Origin: Marinibactrum halimedae
GTDB taxonomy: Bacteria > Pseudomonadota > Gammaproteobacteria > Pseudomonadales > Cellvibrionaceae
Length of the DNA: 64,000 nt
NCBI RefSeq assembly: GCF_021234875.1
Contig: NZ_JAJQVM010000025.1
Coordinates: 23,423 to 87,422, forward strand
Direction: 5' to 3'
Position 1 is the stretch's first letter. The number at the start of each line of letters is the position of its first letter. Below are positions 9,500 through 17,400 of this stretch, piece after piece. A model generated the notes under the pieces. The model was not told the origin of the DNA, made no database searches, and saw only the letters and a list, made by a program, of their open reading frames with translations. Both the position numbers and the translations under genes were made by a program.

Positions 9500-10519
9500 C
9501 TACTCACTTTTACCACCAAATACTCCACCACGAATTAACGTGGCAATCACATAATGCTGTTGCTCAATCTCGGGCGCTTTGTCTTTTGTCACCCATTGAT
9601 CAAACAAGGTATAAAAATCGACTTTCTGTTTTGGCTGACGAAAGGCTTGCCCACGACTCGTCACCGAACCAAACGGCTCAACAGAAATTGGACCGAACTC
9701 ATCAGAATTAGGATACCAATCATCGATGGTACGTAGAGCGTTGCCAATTTTTTGAGAGTGCATGGCCGCAATATTATTAACATGATAAAGCACTTTACTC
9801 TTGCGGCTTTTATCATCCAAAATAAGTTCTTGGGATGGAAAGACTTCTTGCCCCGGACCAATTTTTACAAACGCTTCCACCGTTAAAAAACACGGCTTTT
9901 CTTCCAACAGACCTAAACGAATGGATTCCGATAAGGCTGCCAAATCCGTATTCCGTTCAGAGAAATTCCGCAGAGAAAAAGACAGACCATCAAATACCCA
10001 TTCTTTACCGGTTGTGGCACACTGTATACGAATACAAACTGCATCTGCCCCTACCCGGTTACGCCACAGGAATCGACCATTGGCCAAATTCGTAGCATAG
10101 CGATAGGCCAATTCTGTAAACGCTTCAGTTTCAATATAGTGATTAATTGTCGCTTCTAGCTTTTCTTGATAGGCCGGGTCATTACACGCAGAAGGTATTG
10201 CCAAATTTCCCAACACTCTAAGGGTAAATTTGACTTTTAAGGTGTCGGTATCAAAGGGTAAAGCGGCGACATCCACCGTTTGTAAATTCGCTTTTTGTAC
10301 TTCCTGATCCAATTTAGCCGGGTCACTCATAATGGCATTTTTTTGTCGATTCGAAATCGTGCCTCGTACCGATTTTTCTTGCAATGAAATGGGTTGCCAA
10401 GCGTTGTCAGCAAACATTTCTTGCACATTTTCTTTCCAACACCCTGCAAACATTTCGGCGTCTGAATTTGCCAATTTTCGCTCAAACGCCAATACAGAAG
10501 CCACTTTTAAGGTAGCCAT
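9500..10519 (-). CDS. cas7f: Type I-F Cascade backbone protein Cas7f (Csy3)
   Basis: Cas7f forms the six-subunit backbone that holds the spacer part of the crRNA. The 339-residue length fits Csy3. Family-like features are the N-terminal [21 protein letters not shown], the middle block [18 protein letters not shown] and the C-terminal [17 protein letters not shown] stands 8 bases before the ATG, consistent with the need for the highest copy number in the complex. Its repeated thumb displaces every sixth base of the guide, which matters for reading the pseudo-spacer targets at 14224-14290. It lies 46 bases after cas5f. Confidence 0.97.
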   Translation of the reverse strand: MATLKVASVLAFERKLANSDAEMFAGCWKENVQEMFADNAWQPISLQEKSVRGTISNRQKNAIMSDPAKLDQEVQKANLQTVDVAALPFDTDTLKVKFTLRVLGNLAIPSACNDPAYQEKLEATINHYIETEAFTELAYRYATNLANGRFLWRNRVGADAVCIRIQCATTGKEWVFDGLSFSLRNFSERNTDLAALSESIRLGLLEEKPCFLTVEAFVKIGPGQEVFPSQELILDDKSRKSKVLYHVNNIAAMHSQKIGNALRTIDDWYPNSDEFGPISVEPFGSVTSRGQAFRQPKQKVDFYTLFDQWVTKDKAPEIEQQHYVIATLIRGGVFGGKSE

Positions 10520-10565
10520 CTTAAGTCTCCTTCAATCACTTTTATAATGAATGTTCTATTCGTTA

Positions 10566-11621
10566 TTAATCAACAACAGGTTCAATTACGGCTTGGTCAA
10601 TGTCATCTGGCACTGGCGGTTCTTGATAAGCATTTGAACAAATATAGCTATGAGAACCTTCATCGTAATCGTATTGCCAAAATAAATGCGATACTTCCAT
10701 CATTCGGTGAGGACTCATCCATTGCCCTAAAGAATAAATCGACTCAACAAATCGAGTGGACGTGGCAGTGTCTCTTGCATTACAAATACTTCCCGGCTCA
10801 TACAATGGCGACATCGAACGATACCCAACCGCAATGGGTTTTATCCAACCACCATACTGCTGTTGCAACTCCCATTGGGTATCCCCTTTCTCCTGATTGT
10901 CTCTTTTTTTCTCCGCAGTGCTTTCTTCTTGCACATCAACTTCTGGTGACTTTTCTGTGGCACGATAGGTCAGCCGAGAAAAATCCAACCACGCCTCCAA
11001 TGCATCACCGCCAAATTTCTGCGTATGTTTTTCTAAAATATCCTGCCGACTCACCAAAACAAAACCAGGCAATAATGACCTTAAAAACTGTTTGTTCTCT
11101 TTTTCATTATGGAAAGAGGCTTGGGCATTGTGCAATATTTTAGGCGGTTGCCAACCAGTAATGATTCCACCGGCCAAACGCATGGTCGGCACTACACTTG
11201 TCAATACTTTAGTGAAAATCGCCTCTTCTTCATCGTCAAAATTTTCTGTGCCCACAGCGGCAATCACTAACGTAATTTCCATATGCATACGACCTTCTTC
11301 ATTAAATGCGGCCGTTTTACCGTCTTTGGTTAACGGGTTACGGGTTAATGAAAAAAACGAGTCTGAATAGGGCGTAGGCTGATAAGCGTGATGCTGCGTA
11401 TGATGACAAATTATTGCACACCCTTGGAAAACAATTTCATCAACCGAAGTGAGCCATGCTGCATCTGAGGGGAAAGCCTCTTTTAGCGATTGTCTCAATC
11501 GCCGCTGAAGTGCATGAGTAAACCCTAAAAATTGGGTGACAGCAGGAAACCCCCAAGTAATGCCGGCTATCGCATTGGCATTTTGAACATGTAGATGAGG
11601 TAATACAACCAATGATTCCAT
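10566..11621 (-). CDS. cas5f: Type I-F Cascade subunit Cas5f (Csy2)
   Basis: Cas5f binds the 5' handle of the crRNA together with Cas8f. At 351 residues it is slightly longer than typical Csy2. The N-terminus LVVLPHLHVQNANAIAGITWGFPAVTQFLGF is the usual Csy2 opening (shown here in parts: LPHLHVQNANAIAG, then GFPAVTQFLGF). A charged, low-complexity segment near residues 226-243 (EVDVQEESTAEKKRDNQ) interrupts the fold and looks like a lineage-specific loop. Its ATG shares one base with the cas8f stop (TAATG), so translation is probably coupled. Confidence 0.95.
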   Translation of the reverse strand: MESLVVLPHLHVQNANAIAGITWGFPAVTQFLGFTHALQRRLRQSLKEAFPSDAAWLTSVDEIVFQGCAIICHHTQHHAYQPTPYSDSFFSLTRNPLTKDGKTAAFNEEGRMHMEITLVIAAVGTENFDDEEEAIFTKVLTSVVPTMRLAGGIITGWQPPKILHNAQASFHNEKENKQFLRSLLPGFVLVSRQDILEKHTQKFGGDALEAWLDFSRLTYRATEKSPEVDVQEESTAEKKRDNQEKGDTQWELQQQYGGWIKPIAVGYRSMSPLYEPGSICNARDTATSTRFVESIYSLGQWMSPHRMMEVSHLFWQYDYDEGSHSYICSNAYQEPPVPDDIDQAVIEPVVD

Positions 11622-12985
11622 TACGAATTCCCTCTATTCCACATCGGCGTTTCTTTAATATCATCGGTAATTAAGCGAAATTCTTGTTCACTCAATACTT
11701 TCCACTGTACAAATTCCACGTCGCTCATGGCCAATTTTTTGCCTTTTTCCAATTGCTTATTAAGAAAACGTGAAAAATCTTCTGCCACCTTCGCTTGCCA
11801 TGTTTTTTGATCAAACTCATGAGCAAACTTTTCATCCGAAAGGTAGCGTCGTTGATCTAACCACAAACGTTGATGACGCAATAATCGACAATCTGGGTGG
11901 GCGCTCCACCCAGGGGAGAATTGCTTTAACTCCTGTGTGTAGCCAATAACCAAATCGATAATATGAATGATACGCCGCGCACACTCTTGTCGAATAGGGT
12001 ATGTTGAACGAGCATCGAAGTTCGCCTCTAGAAATTTTCTCAACCCGTAGATTGGCCCAGACAAAATTGGGTAAAGAGGGCCATTAAAAACACTGCGAAC
12101 GCGATACGGGGGTTGATTTTGCGTTTCCCACTGCGGAGGCGCACAAGAAAACAAATATGATTTGCCACCACGAGAAGAATTTAACTGAGAAATATTTTGC
12201 GGTTTCGTACCCCCAAACGTCTGGACAGCCACATTCACATAATTATGATCATCACCTTCAGCATACTGGTTTTTCTTGCGTGCTTTACGGCGCTCTTTCG
12301 AGGTTTCACTAAATCGAGAAGATTGGATTTTTTCGTAAATGGCATGAGTCAGTGAAGTAGCATATAACGGGCATAACAAATGATAACCTTCATCAATAGG
12401 CCAATAAACCTGCTTAGCCAATTTATGCGTAGATGGATTCGTTGCAGAGATGACGGCACCAAACTTTTCTATCCATTCATGAGCTTGAGCCTCCGATTCG
12501 GCAATTCCGTCAAATAAGACAGCTTGCTTTTCTCGAATCACATCCATAACGCTAAGGTTTTCAACCGTAAGCTGCAAAAGTTTGCCTACATCCAGCGCCG
12601 CTGCATTACCAACAATATCTAATTCTGGTTGTGGAATGGATGCGGTACTCACATAACGCGTATTGTCTTCACTACCAGGTGAAAACCAACTGGAGCCTTT
12701 CGCATCAGAATGAAGATATTTAATTCCATGAGTAACGACATTCAGTTGCTTCGCCCGCTCTGCGGCATCACCTAACCATACCGCTGGCTGAAAAGCGGCT
12801 TCAAGTGCGTGACGCTTTTCTTGAGCTTCTGCCTCAACACTTGCCAGCATCTCCGGCGCGGCATTTTTTATTGCTTTTGTCGATTCTTTTTCTAATTTTT
12901 CAAGCTTATCCAACTTGCGTTTTTCGATGTATTCTATAACGGATTTTTGTAATAAAAGTATTTTTTCTTCCAAATCGCACCCCAA
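11621..12985 (-). CDS. cas8f: Type I-F Cascade large subunit Cas8f (Csy1)
   Basis: Cas8f recognises the CC PAM of target DNA and caps the crRNA 5' end with Cas5f. The 454-residue protein has Csy1 features: a charged coiled-coil-like N-terminus (KLDKLEKLEKESTKAIKNAAPEML in parts), NYVNVAVQTFGGTKPQNISQLN, and GGKSYLFSCAPPQW. The start is TTG (12983-12985) with AAGAAG 6 bases upstream; no better start is seen. It is preceded by 58 bases and then the four-gene small cassette on the same strand, so the promoter for csy genes is probably the one at 14232-14260. Confidence 0.95.
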   Translation of the reverse strand: MGCDLEEKILLLQKSVIEYIEKRKLDKLEKLEKESTKAIKNAAPEMLASVEAEAQEKRHALEAAFQPAVWLGDAAERAKQLNVVTHGIKYLHSDAKGSSWFSPGSEDNTRYVSTASIPQPELDIVGNAAALDVGKLLQLTVENLSVMDVIREKQAVLFDGIAESEAQAHEWIEKFGAVISATNPSTHKLAKQVYWPIDEGYHLLCPLYATSLTHAIYEKIQSSRFSETSKERRKARKKNQYAEGDDHNYVNVAVQTFGGTKPQNISQLNSSRGGKSYLFSCAPPQWETQNQPPYRVRSVFNGPLYPILSGPIYGLRKFLEANFDARSTYPIRQECARRIIHIIDLVIGYTQELKQFSPGWSAHPDCRLLRHQRLWLDQRRYLSDEKFAHEFDQKTWQAKVAEDFSRFLNKQLEKGKKLAMSDVEFVQWKVLSEQEFRLITDDIKETPMWNRGNS

Positions 12986-13043
12986 AATTTTCTTCTTATA
13001 GATTTCTAAGATTTTTTATAGACTACAAACCACTCAACGAACA

Positions 13044-13166
13044 TCACTTTTTAATTTTCTTTATAGCTTCCTCTATCTTTAGTGCCGACTTTTTAATTTC
13101 AAATTTCTTAGATTTTAAATTTTGCTTAATTTTCATTTTTTCTTCCGCAGGGTTTTTACTATTCAC
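13044..13166 (-). CDS. Small lysine-rich protein, 40 aa
   Basis: A 40-codon frame starting with GTG that overlaps the stop of the preceding small gene (GTGAATAG). The product is very basic, with about 14 lysines, helical in character (KKFEIKKSALKIEEAIKKIKK) and without known domain. A shorter version from an internal ATG has 30 residues. Its start is preceded by GGATAGGAAAA, which could serve as ribosome site. It is the last member of the cassette before cas8f. The coupling is the main reason to believe it is translated; its function is unknown. Confidence 0.4.
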   Translation of the reverse strand: MNSKNPAEEKMKIKQNLKSKKFEIKKSALKIEEAIKKIKK

Positions 13167-13335
13167 TTTTCCTATCCCTCATTAAATCCAACTCATTTGG
13201 AGAAGTTAACTTTCCAGAAGGCTCTGACTCTATATCTTTCTGCGCTCGCTCTCGGGCCTCACTTGCTTCCCTTTTCCGCTTTTTAATTCGACGTTCAATT
13301 TCCTCACGCCCCTCTTTTGTGGTTGGATCAAGCAT
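13159..13335 (-). CDS. Small charged hypothetical protein, 58 aa
   Basis: A 58-codon frame whose ATG shares one base with the stop of the GNAT-like gene (TAATG) and which has AAGGAGAATTTTATA just upstream. The product starts MLDPTTKEGREEIERRIKKR, is rich in Arg, Lys and Glu and should be a single long helix or short coiled coil. It resembles no family I can name. Position and coupling make a partner of the GNAT-like protein plausible, for example a regulator or binding subunit, but this is only inferred from layout. Confidence 0.55.
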   Translation of the reverse strand: MLDPTTKEGREEIERRIKKRKREASEARERAQKDIESEPSGKLTSPNELDLMRDRKSE

Positions 13336-13874
13336 TATAAAATTCTCCTTTGCCCTACCCGTCTTCCATGATAAATAGACCTAGATTCAAAGCCTTCATC
13401 CATATACAAATTTTCAAGACGAGGATCAGGGTCTAGTATCCATAACTCATCCGCACCCACAATGTCCGCAAATATGGCAGCCGCAAATGATAAAATAGGT
13501 AAAGCTCTCATACCCAAAGGGCTTGGACGGACAGGTGTCGATTCAATAAGGTTCATTCTGACCTTCGTACCTCTAACAGAGGTTTGCCCATAACATAGGG
13601 CACCCAATTCATTATTACCCCAAAGAGATATTTCGAATCGATTTGGGCGACTTTGATAGTAAGGAAATTCTTTTACCCACTCCCAAGGCGCTCTTTGCTT
13701 TCGGGCAGAGTCACTTACTACTTCACTCCATTTATCTGCCATATAAGCAGATTGCATCGTAATTCCTTTTGCAACAACTCCAGGATATTCCTCCATAACA
13801 GATTCATAAGTTATCTCCCTTAGCAGTCGATACTTTTCTTCTGTTCTTATATGATCTTGTCTTCTGCCAAACAT
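13335..13874 (-). CDS. GNAT-fold-like protein inside the cas operon
   Basis: A 179-residue protein from ATG 13874 (GGGG 8 bases upstream); a TTG at 13943 would add 23 residues. The C-terminal half looks like a GNAT acyltransferase: a beta strand LGALCYGQTSVRG, a helix SPLGMRALPILSFAAAIFADIVGADELWIL and the terminal LENLYMDEGF signature, but I do not see a clear acetyl-CoA Q/RxxGxG/A loop. Its substrate is unknown. Typical cas operons do not contain such a gene at this place. It is followed by two overlapping small genes and then cas8f on the same strand, so it is likely co-transcribed with the interference complex. Confidence 0.65.
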   Translation of the reverse strand: MFGRRQDHIRTEEKYRLLREITYESVMEEYPGVVAKGITMQSAYMADKWSEVVSDSARKQRAPWEWVKEFPYYQSRPNRFEISLWGNNELGALCYGQTSVRGTKVRMNLIESTPVRPSPLGMRALPILSFAAAIFADIVGADELWILDPDPRLENLYMDEGFESRSIYHGRRVGQRRIL

Positions 13875-13987
13875 TGCTAAAACCCCATTTATAAACTGTC
13901 CCGCTGCAAGCAACGGGAAATTTAACCGATAGAGATTAAACAAAAACCACTAACCTTGACTGCATTTCATAAACCTAAAAATCGAAC

Positions 13988-14161
13988 TTATAATGCAGCC
14001 ATGCGCATATTTTCTGCATAAAACTCAGGTGCAATATAAAAATCATCAAACGGCAAAGTGCCGACCAATAACGAAAACAGCATGGAAGCCACTTTAACTA
14101 CCATTATTTGAATACCAATTTTAATCCACCTTCCAGCAGAAGAGCTTTTCTTTCGTTTCAT
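13988..14161 (-). CDS. Small single-span membrane protein, 57 aa
   Basis: The frame opens at 14182, but AAAGGG stands 7 bases before the ATG at 14161, which gives MKRKKSSSAGRWIKIGIQ as the N-terminus. A basic stretch is followed by one hydrophobic segment (IQIMVVKVASMLFSLLVGTL) and an acidic-aromatic tail (FDDFYIAPEFYAENM). It would insert with the N-terminus in the cytoplasm. It is the first gene after the promoter at 14232-14260 and thus could be co-transcribed with the GNAT-like gene and the csy genes. No family was recognised. Confidence 0.5.
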   Translation of the reverse strand: MKRKKSSSAGRWIKIGIQIMVVKVASMLFSLLVGTLPFDDFYIAPEFYAENMRMAAL

Positions 14162-14223
14162 TACAGACCCTTTCAAGTTCAATTGATATAAACCTAAGAT
14201 ATCCCACCCCGATCAAAACATCA

Positions 14224-14256
14224 ACACTTACAATCTATATAATTGAAGTTACATGG
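14224..14256 (-). promoter_or_regulatory. Pseudo-spacer target site 1 (CC PAM)
   Basis: On the - strand, CC (14256-14255) is followed by a 31-nt sequence starting ATGTAACTTCAATTATATAG. Compared with the pseudo-spacer at 14380-14410, 19 of 31 bases match, with 16 of the first 21. Mismatches include positions 6, 12, 18, 24 and 30, the bases that type I-F guides do not read. The site begins at the -35 box and covers the -10 of the promoter facing the csy genes. Confidence 0.65.
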
Positions 14257-14260
14257 TCAA
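14232..14260 (-). promoter_or_regulatory. Promoter facing the small cassette and csy operon
   Basis: On the - strand TTGACC (14260-14255) is followed after 17 bases by TAGATT (14237-14232). The next gene is the 57-aa membrane protein, then the GNAT-like cassette and cas8f-cas5f-cas7f-cas6f, all on one strand with small gaps. No terminator was seen before cas8f. The promoter is covered by target site 1. Confidence 0.55.
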
Positions 14261-14290
14261 TCATGTATCTATATAATTGTATTTACATGG
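14258..14290 (-). promoter_or_regulatory. Pseudo-spacer target site 2 (CC PAM)
   Basis: A second site 34 bases further upstream: CC (14290-14289) followed by ATGTAAATACAATTATATAG and on. It matches the pseudo-spacer in 20 of 31 positions, again with mismatches at 6, 12, 18, 24 and 30. It overlaps the TATAAT at 14272-14277 on the + strand, a candidate -10 for transcription towards the mini-ORF and pseudo-repeats. The two sites are direct repeats of one another. Confidence 0.6.
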
Positions 14291-14320
14291 ACTAAAATAG
14301 ATAAAAGGAGAAGTAACTAT

Positions 14321-14395
14321 TTGATTTTACTCTCAGTTTTCACCATTATCATACCACTGCTGAATAAGCAGCTAAGAAAATGTAGCTACATTTAA
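14321..14395 (+). CDS. Candidate CreT-like mini-ORF, 24 codons
   Basis: AAAGGAG (14304-14310) is followed 10 bases later by TTG and a 24-codon frame: (M)ILLSVFTIIIPLLNKQLRK followed by CSYI and a TAA. The product would be a hydrophobic peptide with a basic tail, like many type I toxins. It contains AUA and AGA codons, rare in many gammaproteobacteria. It runs into pseudo-repeat 1 and ends inside the pseudo-spacer, on the + strand, opposite to all cas genes. The placement between a targeted promoter and a mini-CRISPR is the CreT position. The TTG may alternatively be part of a -35 box (TTGATT) for the mini-CRISPR itself, so coding is uncertain. Confidence 0.35.
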   Translation: MILLSVFTIIIPLLNKQLRKCSYI

Positions 14396-14438
14396 AGAGA
14401 AAAGAGATATCTTCACTGCCGAACAGGCAGCTTTACAA
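14352..14438 (+). ncRNA. Degenerate mini-CRISPR (CreA/CreR-like guide RNA)
   Basis: Two I-F repeat-like sequences, 59 bases apart: pseudo-repeat 1 at 14352-14379 (22 of 28 identical to the array repeat) and pseudo-repeat 2 at 14411-14438 (at least 19 of the first 22). They frame a 31-nt pseudo-spacer, 14380-14410. Pseudo-repeat 1 keeps the hairpin by a paired change (CTGCT/AGCAG in place of CTGCC/GGCAG) and ends CTAAGAAA, a standard I-F 5' handle. Pseudo-repeat 2 keeps the stem and loses only its last 8 bases, which a final repeat does not need. Cas6f could thus release one crRNA-like molecule. Possible own promoter: TTGATT (14321-14326), CATTAT (14344-14349). Its guide matches the two promoter sites at 14224-14290. 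Confidence 0.75.
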
Positions 14439-14458
14439 GCCCCTATTCTAGGGGCTTG
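14436..14458 (+). terminator. Hairpin at the end of the mini-CRISPR
   Basis: CAAGCCCCTA and TAGGGGCTTG form a perfect 10-bp stem with a TTC loop, overlapping the cas2-3 stop codon. No T-run follows on either strand, so it may act as an RNA 3' stabiliser or weak bidirectional terminator between the convergent mini-CRISPR and cas2-3. Confidence 0.35.
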
Positions 14459-17400
14459 TAAAACCCCATCACTGAACAGAATGCCCATTTCGCTTCATCG
14501 CTTAGCTCAGGTAGTGTCACACTACCAAAACGCACACTCAGGGCTTTTAAGTCGCTTTCGCTGTTGTCATACAACCGATATAACGCCTCAAGGTAATCTA
14601 CTGCTCCCCAAAAACTGACGCCATTGGCACACTGCACGGTATTAGCTTCATGAACAAACTGATAAGAACACGATTTCAACTCACCATTAGAGTGCCAATA
14701 ATGCATAACCGGGTCGCTCAGCTCATCGTCTATTACATACGCGTACTGCACATCTGGCGTCGAGTGTCGAAAAGGGGTTTGACGCTGTAATTCATATGTC
14801 CAATGGGCCGGGTGTTGCCACCAGCGTGCGGCATAAAGCGGCCTTTCTGCGTTCTCTAGTAACATTACTTTCAAATAAGCGTGCTCCAAATCCACTAGAT
14901 TTTCTGTTGGGTATAAAGTTTCTCGCTCACATAATCGAGGTACGGAATTAATAACGCGGTATTGATCTTCATTCAATGCACTCGTTAATTGCTTCGATGA
15001 CAACTGATAATAAGAAGATTCAAATCCTGGCCGCGAGAAAACAAAGGAGCCTCTCAAAGAAGAGGAGTTCGATGTATTTTCCAACCGAAGTGCTTTTACA
15101 TTTTCATTAAACAAATGAATATTCGGAGAATTAGGAATATGAACACTGTGCCGCAATACTCGCCCCGCCAATTGAATAATGGATCGCATTGAGGAAGGCT
15201 CGACCACCGCCCAGTCATAAGAGTGATCTCGACCCACCTCGGTTACGGGTGAGCCCAGCACAACAAAAATATGCTCATCTTCAGGGTGCCGATCAATCGC
15301 CTCTTGAATACACGGATGAGACCAAACAGCATCGTCTTTCTTGCGATTGAGTACTGTATCTAACTGCTGCTCAAGCTTGGAACGATGCAATAACAAGAGC
15401 TGGCTGTGATAAACACAGTAATGAAGTTGCGTGCCTTTCGGCGGACTCAAACCAATCAACCGCTTTGCCACCGCCACTAGCGGATTAATATTGGCCATGC
15501 GTACCAACCCAATACTGAGTTTAGTTTTTTGGGTAGGGTGAACCACAAAGTGACGCTGATGCAACGCTAGAATACTGCGATAAATACGATTTGCGACTCG
15601 CTCAAATACTCCTGAATCGCCTTCGCTTGAAAGCGCATTATGATTCGGCATCTGCACAAGGTCGGAAACAGAAACAATTTCAGCCAACCGTTGCGCTGGC
15701 GCCTTTTCTAAAAACTCGGCGCGCTTCTGAATAAAAGTTTGATGGCTCTGACAAAAATCATCTTTATTCTTAACCGTCATCGCCTCACTGGAAAATTCAT
15801 CAAACCAAGCGCAGGTAATCGAAGAAGCATTTTGTTGAGCAACTTCTCCCCGAGCACGATTAAACGCCATTCGCCCAGATTGATACGCTAAAAATAAGGC
15901 TTCGACAATGGAAGGCGGCAGTGTTGCCGACGACAATACGATCTTGGCCCCTAGTAAACCGGCCCAATACACCAAACGAGATAACGCGGGTAAATCTTCC
16001 GCTGAAAAATCATCCGGCTCATCGAATACCACATCGGATGTGAGCAATCGCAACATCGGTGCAATATGTCGCCCGCCCTTGTACGACTCCGTTGCCGGCA
16101 TTAAATGATCGATGGTGCTTACCAACACAGGCGCACTCACCAACTGATTGACCTTACCTTGTCGCCCCAACCATTGCCCCAAAATACCATCACCTACCGC
16201 ACCTTCGTATTTCACATAAGTCGATTCATCAAACCACTCATTCGCCGATTCCGAACCGGGGCACTTTTCAATGGTATTATTTTCGGAGGGCTTACTTTTA
16301 GCGTCTTTATCCTCAATTTTTTGCTTCGATTCTTCAGCCAAATTGTGCAATTGCAATACCGCCTGTGAACCAATTAATACCGCAAGGTCATCGTCATCTA
16401 ACGATAAAAAATCACGATAGGCATCGCCAGTTTGCAAGGTTAAAGTTCGCAAACCCAATGCCACGGAAAATCGACACCCTAATTTTTCATCCGCCAAGCC
16501 ATACATAATCTTAGCGTTAGCAAAAGTTTTTCCTTTACCAGTAGAGGCCATATTGAGTCCAAAAAAACCTTGCGTTGCCACCTGCTCCCTGAGATTTCTG
16601 GCTAAATCATAGGCTTTATTCTGCCAAAGAAATCGCTTATCCGTGACGCGTTTTTTCAAACTCGAATGACGTGTAATAGACGGTAACGATTGCCGTAAAA
16701 GGGGCAAAAATCGCACCCACTGCAAACTGGTTCGATACACACCCACCAAGTGTTCATCCAGTCGTTGATTAAGTGTTCGATTGGGTTGGGTGTTAGCAAA
16801 TACTTTATATTGTTTATCTCGGTACAGTGTGCTCCAATATTTTTTCTCACTGGCCAACGAAGAAAAATGATGATCAGACAGCATTAAACTCATCCGCGCC
16901 ATATGCAAAGTAAAAACATCATTCATCCATGAAGAGGATTGATAAAAACTCGACCGTTTAAGGGCTCTTTCTGCCACTTTTCGCGCACGAGCGCACCATG
17001 CATGACTTTGCAACGGTGTACCTTTACTAAACTGCCATACCTTTTCAAACTCGTCTTCTTTCCATAATCGCGCCATTAATTGTGGAGAAATCCAATTTGG
17101 CCGAAGTGCCTTCGTCAAGTAAGAATCCATATAATCGACAGACCGAGAATCACCGTTTGTTGGTGCTTTAGGTAAACGATGATGAGTGAGAATCAACCAC
17201 CCCACCGCCTGCGCCAACGGTGGTAATCGTTTAAAAGGGCTCGGTTGTGGCGTTTTGCCTCCATCGTCTTTTTTAAGATGATCTAATAAATCCGCCTCGT
17301 CATGGGTAGTAATATTCGCCAGCGCTTCCAGCCAGTGCTGATCCAGCAACGTGCCAGACACTTTCGTGGTAAGACGCAACACAAATGCCTCAAATAAGCG

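Noticed and set aside
14436..14458. Strong terminator at the cas2-3 / mini-CRISPR border
   Set aside because: The 10-bp stem is perfect but no T-run follows on either strand; listed only as a low-confidence hairpin.
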